NCBI GenBank assembly: GCA_041397365.1
Contig: JAWKWT010000003.1
Coordinates: 1 to 64,000 of the forward strand
Origin: P52-10 sp041397365
Lineage (GTDB): Bacteria > Pseudomonadota > Alphaproteobacteria > Rhizobiales > Xanthobacteraceae
Reading direction: 5' to 3'
Length of the DNA: 64,000 nt
Part shown: positions 35,716 through 44,021 of the stretch, one piece after another
Layout of the letters: every line of letters starts with the position of its first letter
How positions within the stretch are numbered: position 1 is the first letter of the stretch
Notes under the pieces: generated by a model
The model's database searches: none
What the model was told of the DNA's origin: nothing
The model's input: the letters and a program-made list of their open reading frames with translations, nothing else
Made by a program: the position numbers and the translations under genes

Positions 35716-36721
35716 TTAAGCGCGGGAACGGTATCCGGCAGCCGCACGCGCTTCGGCCAGCGCGATCTGCCCGAGCAGGAACTCGCGGAAATCGATGCCC
35801 TGCGCCTTCAGCATTTTCGGAAACAAGGAGGCGGCGGTGAGCCCTGGCAGCGTGTTGGTTTCCAAATAGGTCAAGCTTTTGTCCGAGACGATGAAATCCG
35901 AGCGCGAATAGCCCCGGCAGGACAGTACCCGATGCGCGCGCACGGCCTCGTCCATCAGCCGCGCGTTGACCTCGGGCGGAAAGCGCGCCGGGCAGATCTC
36001 CTGCGTCGATTTGGCGAGATATTTCGCCGTGTAGTCGAACTGCCCTTCCGCCGTGACGATCTCGATCGGCGGCAGCGCGATCACATCGCCGTCCGCCGTT
36101 TCCAGGACGCCGCAGGTTGCCTCGGAGCCGGCGATGAACGCCTCGATCAGGTATTCCTCCGTCTTCGCCGCGTTGCGGACCGCGACCAGGTCCTGCTGAG
36201 CGTTGACGAAGATCAGCCCGTAGCTCGATCCGTCCTTCGCGGGCTTGGCGATCAGCTTGCCGTATGTCTCCAGCGCGGCGTCCGCACCATCCAGATCGAT
36301 CTCCGGCGCCACGCTGAGTCGTGCGATTTCGGCGAAGCGCTTGGCGTTCACCTTGTCGAACGCCAGAAACGAGGAGGCCGAACCGGAGCCGGTGAAGGCG
36401 ACGCCGCGCAGCTCGCACATCGCCTGAAGCTCGCCGCTCTCGGCCATGCCGCCATGCATGCTGAGCACCAGCACGCGCCTCGGCCTTCGCCCTGTCGAGC
36501 GCCTGCTCGATCGTGCCGATGCGCCGGCCGGACGCCTTGAATGGCTCCTCGAACGGCCGCGCATGCGCCTGCAACGCTTTGGCGTCGGCTTCGGAGACGG
36601 TGCCGTCGATATCCCAGAACCAGAGATCGGCCTCGGGCATCGTCGCGTTCACCGCCTTGGTACTCGCCACCGAGACGAGCCGCTCCTTGTTCAGGCCGCC
36701 GAACAGAATGGTGCTGCGCAT
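35716..36721 (-). CDS. ddl: D-alanine--D-alanine ligase, divergent ATP-grasp type (one frameshift)
   Basis: ATP-grasp ligase expected to make D-Ala-D-Ala. The start (RSTILFGGLNKERLVSVAS) is a diverged form of the usual Ddl opening. Core motifs survive: HGGMAESGELQAM (normally HGGxGEDG), IAKPAKDGSSYGL (normally KPxxEGSS), FDYTAKYLAKSTQEICPARF, then YSRSDFIVSDKSLTYLETNTLPGLTAASLFPKM (Mg and substrate region). The frame changes near 36478, where AAGGCCGAGGCGCGTGCTG lacks one base; with it, the text runs on as DRVLVLSMHGG. About 335 residues when repaired. No canonical DdlB is present in the cluster, so this is the presumed D-Ala-D-Ala ligase here. Confidence 0.85.
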
Positions 36722-36754
36722 CGATCAAAATCCCAATGGCCGTGAGAATTCAGC

Positions 36755-37673
36755 TCAGGCGCGCTCCACGCCGATCCGCTTGATTTCCCAATGTAGCTCG
36801 ATTCCCGAATTCGCCTTCACCTTCGCGCGCACCGCCTCGCCAAGCATTTCGATGTCATGGCCGGTGGCGTCGCCGGTGTTGATGAGAAAATTGCAGTGCA
36901 TTTGCGACACCTGCGCGCCGCCCAGCCGAAAACCGCGCATGCCCGCCGCATCGACCAGCTTCCAGGCGCTGTGGCCGGGCGGATTCTTGAACGTCGAGCC
37001 GCCGGTTTTCTCGCGGATCGGCTGCGCGGTCTCGCGATGCTGCTGCACCTCGGCCATCCGCGCGCGGATCGCTTCCGCCTCGGCGATGCGGCCGCGGAAC
37101 AGCGCGGAGGTGAAAATCACGCCCTCCTCCACGCCGGAATTGCGGTAGACGAATTTCATCTCGGCGTTGGAGAAGGTCCGCTTCTCGCCTTTGCGCGTGA
37201 CGCCGATCGCTTCCACCAGCACGTCCTTGGTCTCGCCGCCATTGGCGCCGGCGTTCATGCGCGCCGCCGATCGATCCGGGAATGCCGAAATAGAATTCGA
37301 GCCCGGCGATGTTCGCCGCCGCCGCCACTTCCGCCACGCGCTTGTCGAGCGCAGCCGTGCCGGCGCGAACCGTATCGCCGCTCGCCGTCACCTCGCCGAA
37401 ACCGCGCGGCGACAGCCGCACGATCACGCCCGGCACGCCGCCGTCGCGCACGATCAGGTTTGAACCGACGCCGACCGGATAAACCGGAATCTCCGCTGGC
37501 AATTTCACGAGGAAATAAGCGAGGTCGTCTTCATCGGCGGGCGTGAACAGCACCTGCGCCGGACCGCCGACGCGGAACCAGGTCAGCGCCGCCATCTCCT
37601 GATTGGCGGTCAGACGGCCGCGCAGATCAGGCATCAGCGCTTTCAACTCGGAGGTGATGTCGGGGAAAGCCAT
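36755..37673 (-). CDS. murB: UDP-N-acetylenolpyruvoylglucosamine reductase MurB (one frameshift)
   Basis: FAD enzyme reducing UDP-GlcNAc-enolpyruvate to UDP-MurNAc. Part one has MAALTWFRVGGPAQVLFTP, YPVGVGSNLIVRDGGVPGVIVRL (FAD binding) and FYFGIPGSIGGA. Part two continues MNAGANGGETKDVLVEAIGV, VYRNSGVEEGVIFTSALF (catalytic Ser region, YRxS), GGSTFKNPPGHSAWKLVDAAGMRGFRLGGAQVSQMHCNFLIN. The two are joined at about 37260, where GGCGCGCATGAAC falls short of the expected Gly-Ala-x-x-Met-Asn. The start is ATG 37673, ten bases after the murC stop. Essential enzyme, so the break is most likely a sequencing error. Confidence 0.9.
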
Positions 37674-37683
37674 CTTCAGCGCG

Positions 37684-39087
37684 TCACCCCAGCGCCTGCA
37701 ATTCGCCCGGCAGCGCGTAGGCCCATTGCGTGATGTTGCCCGCCCCCAGGCAGACGACATAATCACCGGGCTTCGCGATCGCCTGCACGACGCCCGCAAG
37801 CGCGGTCGAGTTCTGCAAGGGGATCACCTCGCGATGGCCATGCGCGCGCAAGCCTGAGACGAAGCTGTCGCGATCGATTCCCGGAATCGGCGCTTCGCCG
37901 GCCGCATAGACTTCCGCGACCACCACGGTGTCAGCGTCGTTGAAGCAGGTGCAGAATTCCTCGAACAGCGATTGCAGCCGCGTATAGCGATGCGGCTGCA
38001 CGACGGCGATGACCTTGCCCTTGGTGGATTCGCGCGCGGCCTTCAGCACGGCGGCGATCTCCACCGGGTGATGGCCGTAATCGTCGATGATGGTCACGCC
38101 GCGCCATTCGCCGGTCTTGGTGAAGCGCCGCTTGACGCCGCCGAAGCCGGCCAGCGCCTTGCGGATCACGTCATCGGAAATTCCGAGTTCGCGCGCCACC
38201 GCGATCGCCGCCGTCGCATTCGAGGCGTTGTGACGGCCCGGCATCGGCAACACGAGGTCCGCGATCTCATGCATGGCGCCGCTCGCGCGATCGCGGAAAA
38301 TCACGTCGAAGCGCGAGCCGCCGTTCTCCGCGACCAGATTCGTGATGCGGACATCCGTCTGCTGGTTGAGTCCGTAAGTGACGATGCGGCGATCCTCGAT
38401 CCGGCCGACCAGCGACTGCACCACCGGATGGTCGGTACACATCACGGCAAACCCGTAAAACGGCACGCTCTCGACGAAATTGCGGAACGCCTCCTGCACC
38501 GCCTCGAACGTCTTGAAGTGGTCGAGATGCTCGGGATCGACATTGGTGACGATCGCGACATCAGCCGGCAGTTTCAGGAACGTGCCGTCGCTCTCGTCGG
38601 CCTCCACCACCATCCATTCGCCCGCGCCGAGGCGGGCGTTGGTGCCGTAGGCGTTGATGATGCCCCCATTGATGACGGTGGGATCGAGATTGCCGGCGTC
38701 GAGCAGCGTCGCCACCATCGAGGTCGTCGTGGTCTTGCCGTGGGTGCCGGCGATGGCGACGCAGCTTTTCAGCCGCATCAGCTCGGCCAGCATTTCGGCG
38801 CGGCGAACGACCGGAATGCGACGCGCGCGCGCGGCCATCAGTTCGGGATTGTCGCGCTTGATCGCGGTGGACACCACCAGCACTTCGGCGGCGCCGAGAT
38901 TCTCCGCGCGATGGCCGACATGCACGGTCACGCCCTTGTCGCGCAGGCGCGTGACGTTGGCGCTTTCGGAGGCGTCCGACCCCTGCACCGTGTAGCCGAG
39001 ATTGCACAGCACTTCGGCGATGCCGCTCATGCCGATGCCGCCGATGCCGACGAAATGGATAGGCCCGATCTGGCTCGGCAGTTTCAT
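37684..39087 (-). CDS. murC: UDP-N-acetylmuramate--L-alanine ligase MurC
   Basis: 467-residue Mur ligase adding L-Ala to UDP-MurNAc. The N-terminal UDP-binding motif is IHFVGIGGIGMSGIAEVL, the P-loop VAIAGTHGKTTTTSMVATLL, the central domain has VVEADESDGTFLKLPADVAIVTNVDPEHLDHF, and the C-terminal domain has KRRFTKTGEWRGVTIIDDYGHHPVEIAAVLKAAR and VVQPHRYTRLQSLFEEF. In frame and normal length. 90 bases after the murG stop and 10 bases before murB. Confidence 0.97.
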   Translation of the reverse strand: MKLPSQIGPIHFVGIGGIGMSGIAEVLCNLGYTVQGSDASESANVTRLRDKGVTVHVGHRAENLGAAEVLVVSTAIKRDNPELMAARARRIPVVRRAEMLAELMRLKSCVAIAGTHGKTTTTSMVATLLDAGNLDPTVINGGIINAYGTNARLGAGEWMVVEADESDGTFLKLPADVAIVTNVDPEHLDHFKTFEAVQEAFRNFVESVPFYGFAVMCTDHPVVQSLVGRIEDRRIVTYGLNQQTDVRITNLVAENGGSRFDVIFRDRASGAMHEIADLVLPMPGRHNASNATAAIAVARELGISDDVIRKALAGFGGVKRRFTKTGEWRGVTIIDDYGHHPVEIAAVLKAARESTKGKVIAVVQPHRYTRLQSLFEEFCTCFNDADTVVVAEVYAAGEAPIPGIDRDSFVSGLRAHGHREVIPLQNSTALAGVVQAIAKPGDYVVCLGAGNITQWAYALPGELQALG

Positions 39088-39177
39088 GAAGTTGCTCTCA
39101 TCGTTTCCGTCGCGTGCTGACGCGATGCCCGGAATTTAAGTCTTTGTTGCGTCATTCGCCCCGACTAACTAACGGCG

Positions 39178-40281
39178 TCAGGTGAGTCGCGCCACTTTCA
39201 TCACCAGATCGGCCAGCCGCTCGGCCGCGTCCAGCGTGCCCGCCTTCCGCGCTTTTGCCGCCATCTCCGCCAGATGTCGCGGCTCGGCGGCCAGCGCCGA
39301 AATCTCCGACGCCAGCCGATCCGGCGTGAACTCGGTCTGCGGAATGCGGATCGCGCCGCCCGCCTGCATCAAGACACCCGCATTGGCGAACTGGTCCTGA
39401 TCGATCGAGCCCGGCAGCGGCACCAGAATGGAGGGACGGCCGACGCCGGCAAGCTCCGCCACCGTCCCCGCGCCGGAGCGCGAGATCACCAGATGCGCCG
39501 CCGCCAGCCGCGCCGGCAGGTCGGTGAAGAACGGCGCAAGCTCCGCCTCGATCTTCAGCCGGTCGTAAACCGCGCGCACGCGCGAAAAATCCTCCTCGCG
39601 CACCTGCTGCACCAGCGACAGCCGCCGCCACAAAGCCGGCTCCAGCCGCTCGATCGCGGGCGGCACGATATCGGCCATGATGCGCGCGCCCTGGCTGCCG
39701 CCGACCACCAGCAGCCGCAACGGGCCGTCGGTTGCGGGCGTCGCATAAGGCTGGGCCGCCGCGGCGAGAACCGCCGGCCGCAGCGGCGTGCCCGTCAGTG
39801 TCGCCTTCGACGCCAGCGCCGGATCACGATCGAACACGCCGGGCAGCGAGGTCGCGATCGCATCGACGCGCGCGGCAAGAAAGCGGTTGGCGCGGCCGAG
39901 CACCGCGTTGGAATCGTGGATCAGCGTCGGCACGCGCATGAGCCGCGCGGCCATCAGCGGCGGCAGGGTCGGATAGCCGCCAAAGCCGATCATCGCCGCC
40001 GGGCGATGTTTCCGCACGAGATTGAGGGCGACGACGGTTCCGGCCGCGAGCATCGCTCCGGTGCGCGCCAGCGCCAGCGGATTCTTGGAGCGCACCGTCT
40101 CGCTCGGCACCACGTCGAACATCCCGTCCGAGAACAGCCCGCTATATTTTATGGCGCGTTCGTCGGTGACGAGGCGCACGCGCAGGCCGCGCGCGACCAG
40201 CACCGCGCCCAGCGCCTCGGCCGGAAACAGATGTCCGCCGGTGCCGCCCGCGGCGAGCAGGATGAGCGGAGCCTCAGGCAT
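39178..40281 (-). CDS. murG: lipid II synthase MurG (GlcNAc transferase)
   Basis: 367-residue GT28 glycosyltransferase adding GlcNAc to lipid I on the inner face of the membrane. The N-terminal G-loop is LLAAGGTGGHLFPAEALG. Other landmarks are AAMIGFGGYPTLPPLMAARLM, IHDSNAVLGRANRFLA, and the C-terminal nucleotide-binding region LLVVGGSQGARIMADIVP and VISRSGAGTVAELAGVGRPSILVPLPGSIDQDQFANA (UDP-GlcNAc contact). Its start overlaps the ftsW stop by eight bases, so the two are coupled. Confidence 0.97.
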   Translation of the reverse strand: MPEAPLILLAAGGTGGHLFPAEALGAVLVARGLRVRLVTDERAIKYSGLFSDGMFDVVPSETVRSKNPLALARTGAMLAAGTVVALNLVRKHRPAAMIGFGGYPTLPPLMAARLMRVPTLIHDSNAVLGRANRFLAARVDAIATSLPGVFDRDPALASKATLTGTPLRPAVLAAAAQPYATPATDGPLRLLVVGGSQGARIMADIVPPAIERLEPALWRRLSLVQQVREEDFSRVRAVYDRLKIEAELAPFFTDLPARLAAAHLVISRSGAGTVAELAGVGRPSILVPLPGSIDQDQFANAGVLMQAGGAIRIPQTEFTPDRLASEISALAAEPRHLAEMAAKARKAGTLDAAERLADLVMKVARLT

Positions 40282-41425
40282 AGGAGCGCGCGAATCCCGC
40301 GCCGCCGGTCGCCTCCAGCTCGATGGCGGAGCGGTGCCGCGTCAGCGCCAGCAGCATGCCCATGCCATAGGCCAGCGAGATCATCGACGAGCCGCCATAG
40401 GAGATGAACGGCAGCGTCATGCCCTTCGCCGGGATCAGATGCAGGTTCACCGCCATGTTGATGGCCGACTGGATGCCGAACAGGATCGCGAGGCCGGAAA
40501 TGGCGAAGCGCGTGAACAGGTCCTCGTTGCGGTAAGCGATGGTGAGCGAGCGCACGACGATGAACGCGAACAGCGCCAGCAGCGCGAGGCAGAGAATGAT
40601 GCCGAACTCCTCGGCCGCGACCGCGAATACGAAGTCGGTGTGGCTGTCCGGCAGGATGCGCTTCACCGTGCCTTCGCCGGGGCCTTGTCCGAACCAGCCG
40701 CCGCGCGCGAAGGATTCCGTCGCCATGTCCACCTGGAACGTGTCGCCGGAGGCCGGGTCCAAGAAGCGCTTGATGCGGCGCGCGACGTGCGGCACGAACA
40801 GATAGGCGCTGAACAGGCCGGCGGCGGATGCGCCGGCAAGGCCGAACACCCAGATCATGCGCATGCCGGCCATGAAGAACAGCGCGCCCCACACCATCAC
40901 GATCAGCATGGTCTGGCCGAAATCCGGCGCGAGCACGAGCAGCGACACGACCGTCAGCAGCGCGCTGAGCGCGAGCGAGGTCGCGGGCATTTCCGGCCGG
41001 CGCGCGGATTCGGAAAACAGCCACGCGGTCACCACCACGAAAGCGGGTTTTGCGAATTCCGAAGCCTGAATGCTGATGCCCGCGATCGAGATCCAGCGCC
41101 GCGAGCCCTTCACCTCCGCGCCGAACACCAAGGTCGCCGCCAATAGGATAACGGCGATGACGAACACGATCGCCGCAGAGCGACGCACCTGGCGCGGCGA
41201 CAGGAACGACACGCCGATCATCACCGCGAAAGCCGGCAGGATGAACATCACATGCCGGTTGAAGAAGTGAAACGGATCGAGGCCGATGCGGGTCGCGACC
41301 GGCGGGCTCGCCGCCAGCGACAGGATGATGCCGCCGAGAATGAGAATGGTCAGCGCGCCGAGCAGCGGACGATCGACCGTCCACCACCATTGGCTGAGCG
41401 GGGTTCGGCGGTCGCGCGAAATCAT
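40274..41425 (-). CDS. ftsW: septal peptidoglycan glycosyltransferase FtsW (SEDS)
   Basis: 383-residue SEDS polymerase that works with FtsI to make septal peptidoglycan. About ten membrane helices. Family landmarks are GSRRWISIAGISIQASEFAKPAFVVVTAWL (catalytic-Asp/Lys region of SEDS proteins), LAPDFGQTMLIVMVWGALFFMAG, GGWFGQGPGEGTVKRILPDSHTDFVFAVAAEEFG (extracellular loop with the catalytic Asp) and MTLPFISYGGSSMISLAYGMGMLLAL. In frame and normal length. A 97-base gap to murD contains a hairpin that overlaps the murD stop. Confidence 0.96.
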   Translation of the reverse strand: MISRDRRTPLSQWWWTVDRPLLGALTILILGGIILSLAASPPVATRIGLDPFHFFNRHVMFILPAFAVMIGVSFLSPRQVRRSAAIVFVIAVILLAATLVFGAEVKGSRRWISIAGISIQASEFAKPAFVVVTAWLFSESARRPEMPATSLALSALLTVVSLLVLAPDFGQTMLIVMVWGALFFMAGMRMIWVFGLAGASAAGLFSAYLFVPHVARRIKRFLDPASGDTFQVDMATESFARGGWFGQGPGEGTVKRILPDSHTDFVFAVAAEEFGIILCLALLALFAFIVVRSLTIAYRNEDLFTRFAISGLAILFGIQSAINMAVNLHLIPAKGMTLPFISYGGSSMISLAYGMGMLLALTRHRSAIELEATGGAGFARSYA

Positions 41426-41503
41426 GGAGCGTCCTGCATCTGGTGTGAGCCGACAAGCACGCGGCGCGGGATCATGCGCTAGTGGTCCACCATCGTGGTT
41501 TAC

Positions 41504-41524
41504 GAACGGTTAAGAGAACCGTTC
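41504..41524 (-). promoter_or_regulatory. inverted repeat at the murD-ftsW junction
   Basis: Perfect 8-bp inverted repeat GAACGGTT / AACCGTTC with a 5-base loop, overlapping the murD stop codon (41523-41525). It is the only strong dyad between two genes of an otherwise tightly packed operon. No U-tract follows, so RNA processing or partial attenuation is more likely than full termination. Function inferred. Confidence 0.45.
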
Positions 41525-42923
41525 AATTCACCGCGACCACGCCAGGCAGCGCGCGGACGAGTTCGCGGAAGCGGTCGCCGCGAATCTCGAAATTCCGGTA
41601 CTGGTCGAACGAGGCGCAGGCCGGCGACAGCAGCACCACCGGATCGCGCAGGCCCGAGGCTTCCGCATCGCGCGCCGCTGCCTCCACCGCCACATCGAGC
41701 GTGCCCGACATGTCATGCGGCACCTTCTCGCCGAGGGTCGCAGCGAACTCCGCCGCCGCCTCGCCGATCAGATAGGCCTTTCGGATGCGCGGGAAATAGT
41801 CGGCGAGGCTGGTGATGCCGCCGGTCTTCGGCTTGCCGCCGGCGATCCAGAAAATATCGCCGAACGAGGCCAGCGCCCGCGCCGCCGCATCCGCATTCGT
41901 GCCTTTGGAGTCGTTGACGAACAGCACCGCGCCGCGGCGGCCGACCTGCTCCATCCTGTGCGCGAGACCGGGGAAACTGCGCAGCCCTCTCTGAATCACC
42001 GCATCGCCGACGCCGAGCGCCCGCGCCGCGGCGGCCGCGCAGGCCGCGTTCTGCGCATTGTGCAGGCCGCGCAGCGAGCCGATGCCGCCGATCCGCGCGA
42101 CCTCGCCGCGCGCGCCGCCCTCCGCGCGCACGATCTGATCGTGCTCGACATAGAGGCCGTCGGCCAGCGGCTGGCGCACGGAAACACGCACGACATTCTT
42201 TCCGGCCTGCGCTATGCGGTCAGCCACGGCGCGGCACCAGTTGTCGTCGACGCCGACAATGGCCGTGCCTGCTTCCTGCACATTGGCGACCAGCCGCTCC
42301 TTCACCGCCGCGTAATTGGCGAGCGTGCCGTGGCGATCCAGATGATCCTCGCTGACGTTGAGCAGCATGCCGACGGACGGATCGAGCGAGGGCGTCAGAT
42401 CGATCTGGTAGGACGACATCTCGACCACATGCACGCGGCCGCGGCGCGGCGGCTCCAGCGACAGGATCGCGGTGCCGATATTGCCGCCCATCTGCACATC
42501 GTGCCCGGCTTCGCGCATCAGATGCGCCACCAGCGCGGTGGTGGTCGATTTGCCGTTGGTACCGGTGATGGCGACGAAAGGCGCGTCCGGTGCGTGACGG
42601 CGGCGCTCCAGGCAGAACAGTTCGATGTCGCCGATCACCGGCACGCCCGCGCGCTGCGCGGCGAGCACGGTCCAGTGCGGCGCGGGGTGCGTCAGCGGCA
42701 CGCCGGGCGCGAGCACCAGCGCCGCAAAATTCTCCCATGACACGTCGCGCAGATTGGCCGTCGCGAACCCGGCCTTAGCGGCCTGCGCGAGACTGTCGAC
42801 ATTGTCGTCGCTGGCTATCACCTGCGCGCCGCCCGCTTTCAGCGCGTGGCAGCTCGCCAGCCCCGAACCGCCGAGGCCGAACACGGCGACGGTCTTGTTC
42901 GCAAAGCTCGTGACGGGAATCAT
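41523..42923 (-). CDS. murD: UDP-N-acetylmuramoylalanine--D-glutamate ligase MurD
   Basis: 466-residue Mur ligase adding D-Glu. N-terminal VAVFGLGGSGLASCHALKAGGAQVIASDDN (UDP binding), ALVLAPGVPLTHPAPH, P-loop VAITGTNGKSTTTALVAHLM, VVEMSSYQIDLTPSLDPSVGMLLNVSEDHLDRHGT, then LRSFPGLAHRMEQVGRRGAVLFVNDSKGTNADAAARAL and LLSPACASFDQYRNFEIRGDRFRELV. In frame. Four bases separate its start from the mraY stop. Confidence 0.97.
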   Translation of the reverse strand: MIPVTSFANKTVAVFGLGGSGLASCHALKAGGAQVIASDDNVDSLAQAAKAGFATANLRDVSWENFAALVLAPGVPLTHPAPHWTVLAAQRAGVPVIGDIELFCLERRRHAPDAPFVAITGTNGKSTTTALVAHLMREAGHDVQMGGNIGTAILSLEPPRRGRVHVVEMSSYQIDLTPSLDPSVGMLLNVSEDHLDRHGTLANYAAVKERLVANVQEAGTAIVGVDDNWCRAVADRIAQAGKNVVRVSVRQPLADGLYVEHDQIVRAEGGARGEVARIGGIGSLRGLHNAQNAACAAAAARALGVGDAVIQRGLRSFPGLAHRMEQVGRRGAVLFVNDSKGTNADAAARALASFGDIFWIAGGKPKTGGITSLADYFPRIRKAYLIGEAAAEFAATLGEKVPHDMSGTLDVAVEAAARDAEASGLRDPVVLLSPACASFDQYRNFEIRGDRFRELVRALPGVVAVN

Positions 42924-42927
42924 CCGA

Positions 42928-44014
42928 TCACCGCAGTTTCAGCGTCGACAATCCGGCGAGCGCCAGCACGACGGAGATGATCCAGAAGCGGATCACCACT
43001 TGCGGCTCGGTCCACCCCTTCTGTTCAAAATGATGATGCAGCGGGGCCATGCGGAACACGCGCTTGCCGGTAAGCTTGAACGAGGCCACCTGCACGATCA
43101 CCGACACCGCCTCCAGCACGAACAGGCCGCCGACGATGCCAAGGACGATTTCGTGCTTGGTGGCGACCGCGATGGTGCCGAGCATGCCGCCCAGCGCCAG
43201 CGAGCCTGTATCGCCCATGAAGATCGAGGCCGGCGGTGCGTTGAACCAGAGAAAGCCGATGCCGGCGCCGATCACCGCCCCGCACAGCACCGACAATTCG
43301 CCGGTGCCCGGAACGAAATGCACTTGCAGATAGTCGGCGAACACCGCGTTGCCGACCACCCAGGAGAACACGCCGAAGCAGCCGGCTGCGATCATCACCG
43401 GCACGATCGCGAGCCCGTCGAGACCGTCGGTGAGATCTCACCGCGTTGCCCGCGCCGACAATGATGAACGCGCCGAAGGCGACGAAAAACCAGCCGAAAT
43501 TGACGATCACGTCCTTGAAGAACGGCACCGCGAGCGAGGTCGAGAGCGGTGGCCGGCCGATCGACATCAGCGCCAAGCATGCAGCGCCCGCGATCACCGC
43601 TTCGATCGCGAGCCGTGTCCGTCCCGAAAAGCCGGCATGCGTCTGCTTCGTGACCTTGAGATAGTCGTCATAGAATCCGACAAAGCCGAAGCCGAGCGTC
43701 ACCGCCAGCACGATCCAGACATAGGGATTGCGCAGATTGCCCCAGATCAGCGTCGAGACGACGAGGCCCGACAGGATCATCAGCCCGCCCATGGTCGGCG
43801 TGCCTTTCTTGGCGATCAGATGCGATTGCGGCCCGTCCTCGCGGATCGGCTGACCCTTGCCCTGACGCAGCCTGAGATGATCGATGATCCACGGCCCGAA
43901 CATGAAGACGAACAGCGCCGCCGTCGCCATCGCGCCGCCGGTGCGGAAGGTGATGTAGCGAAAGATATTCAGGATCGGCAGGGACGATGAGAATTCGACG
44001 AGCCAGAACAGCAT
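42928..44014 (-). CDS. mraY: phospho-MurNAc-pentapeptide transferase MraY (one frameshift)
   Basis: Membrane enzyme that makes lipid I. Part one: MLFWLVEFSSSLPILNIFRYITFRTGGA, KKGTPTMGGLMIL, GFGFVGFYDDYLKVTKQ (catalytic Asp pair). Part two, in another frame: DYLQVHFVPGTGELSVLCGAVIGAGIGFLWFNAPPASIFMGDTGSLALGG and the signature APLHHHFEQKGW, then the C-terminus FWIISVVLALAGLSTLKLR. The break is at about 43435: GTGAGATCTCACCGAC carries one extra G relative to GTGAATCTCACCGAC, which would encode the conserved VNLTDGLDGLA. The start is ATG 44014. About 361 residues when repaired, normal for MraY. Essential, so this is a near-certain base error. Confidence 0.92.
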
Positions 44015-44021
44015 AAAAGCC

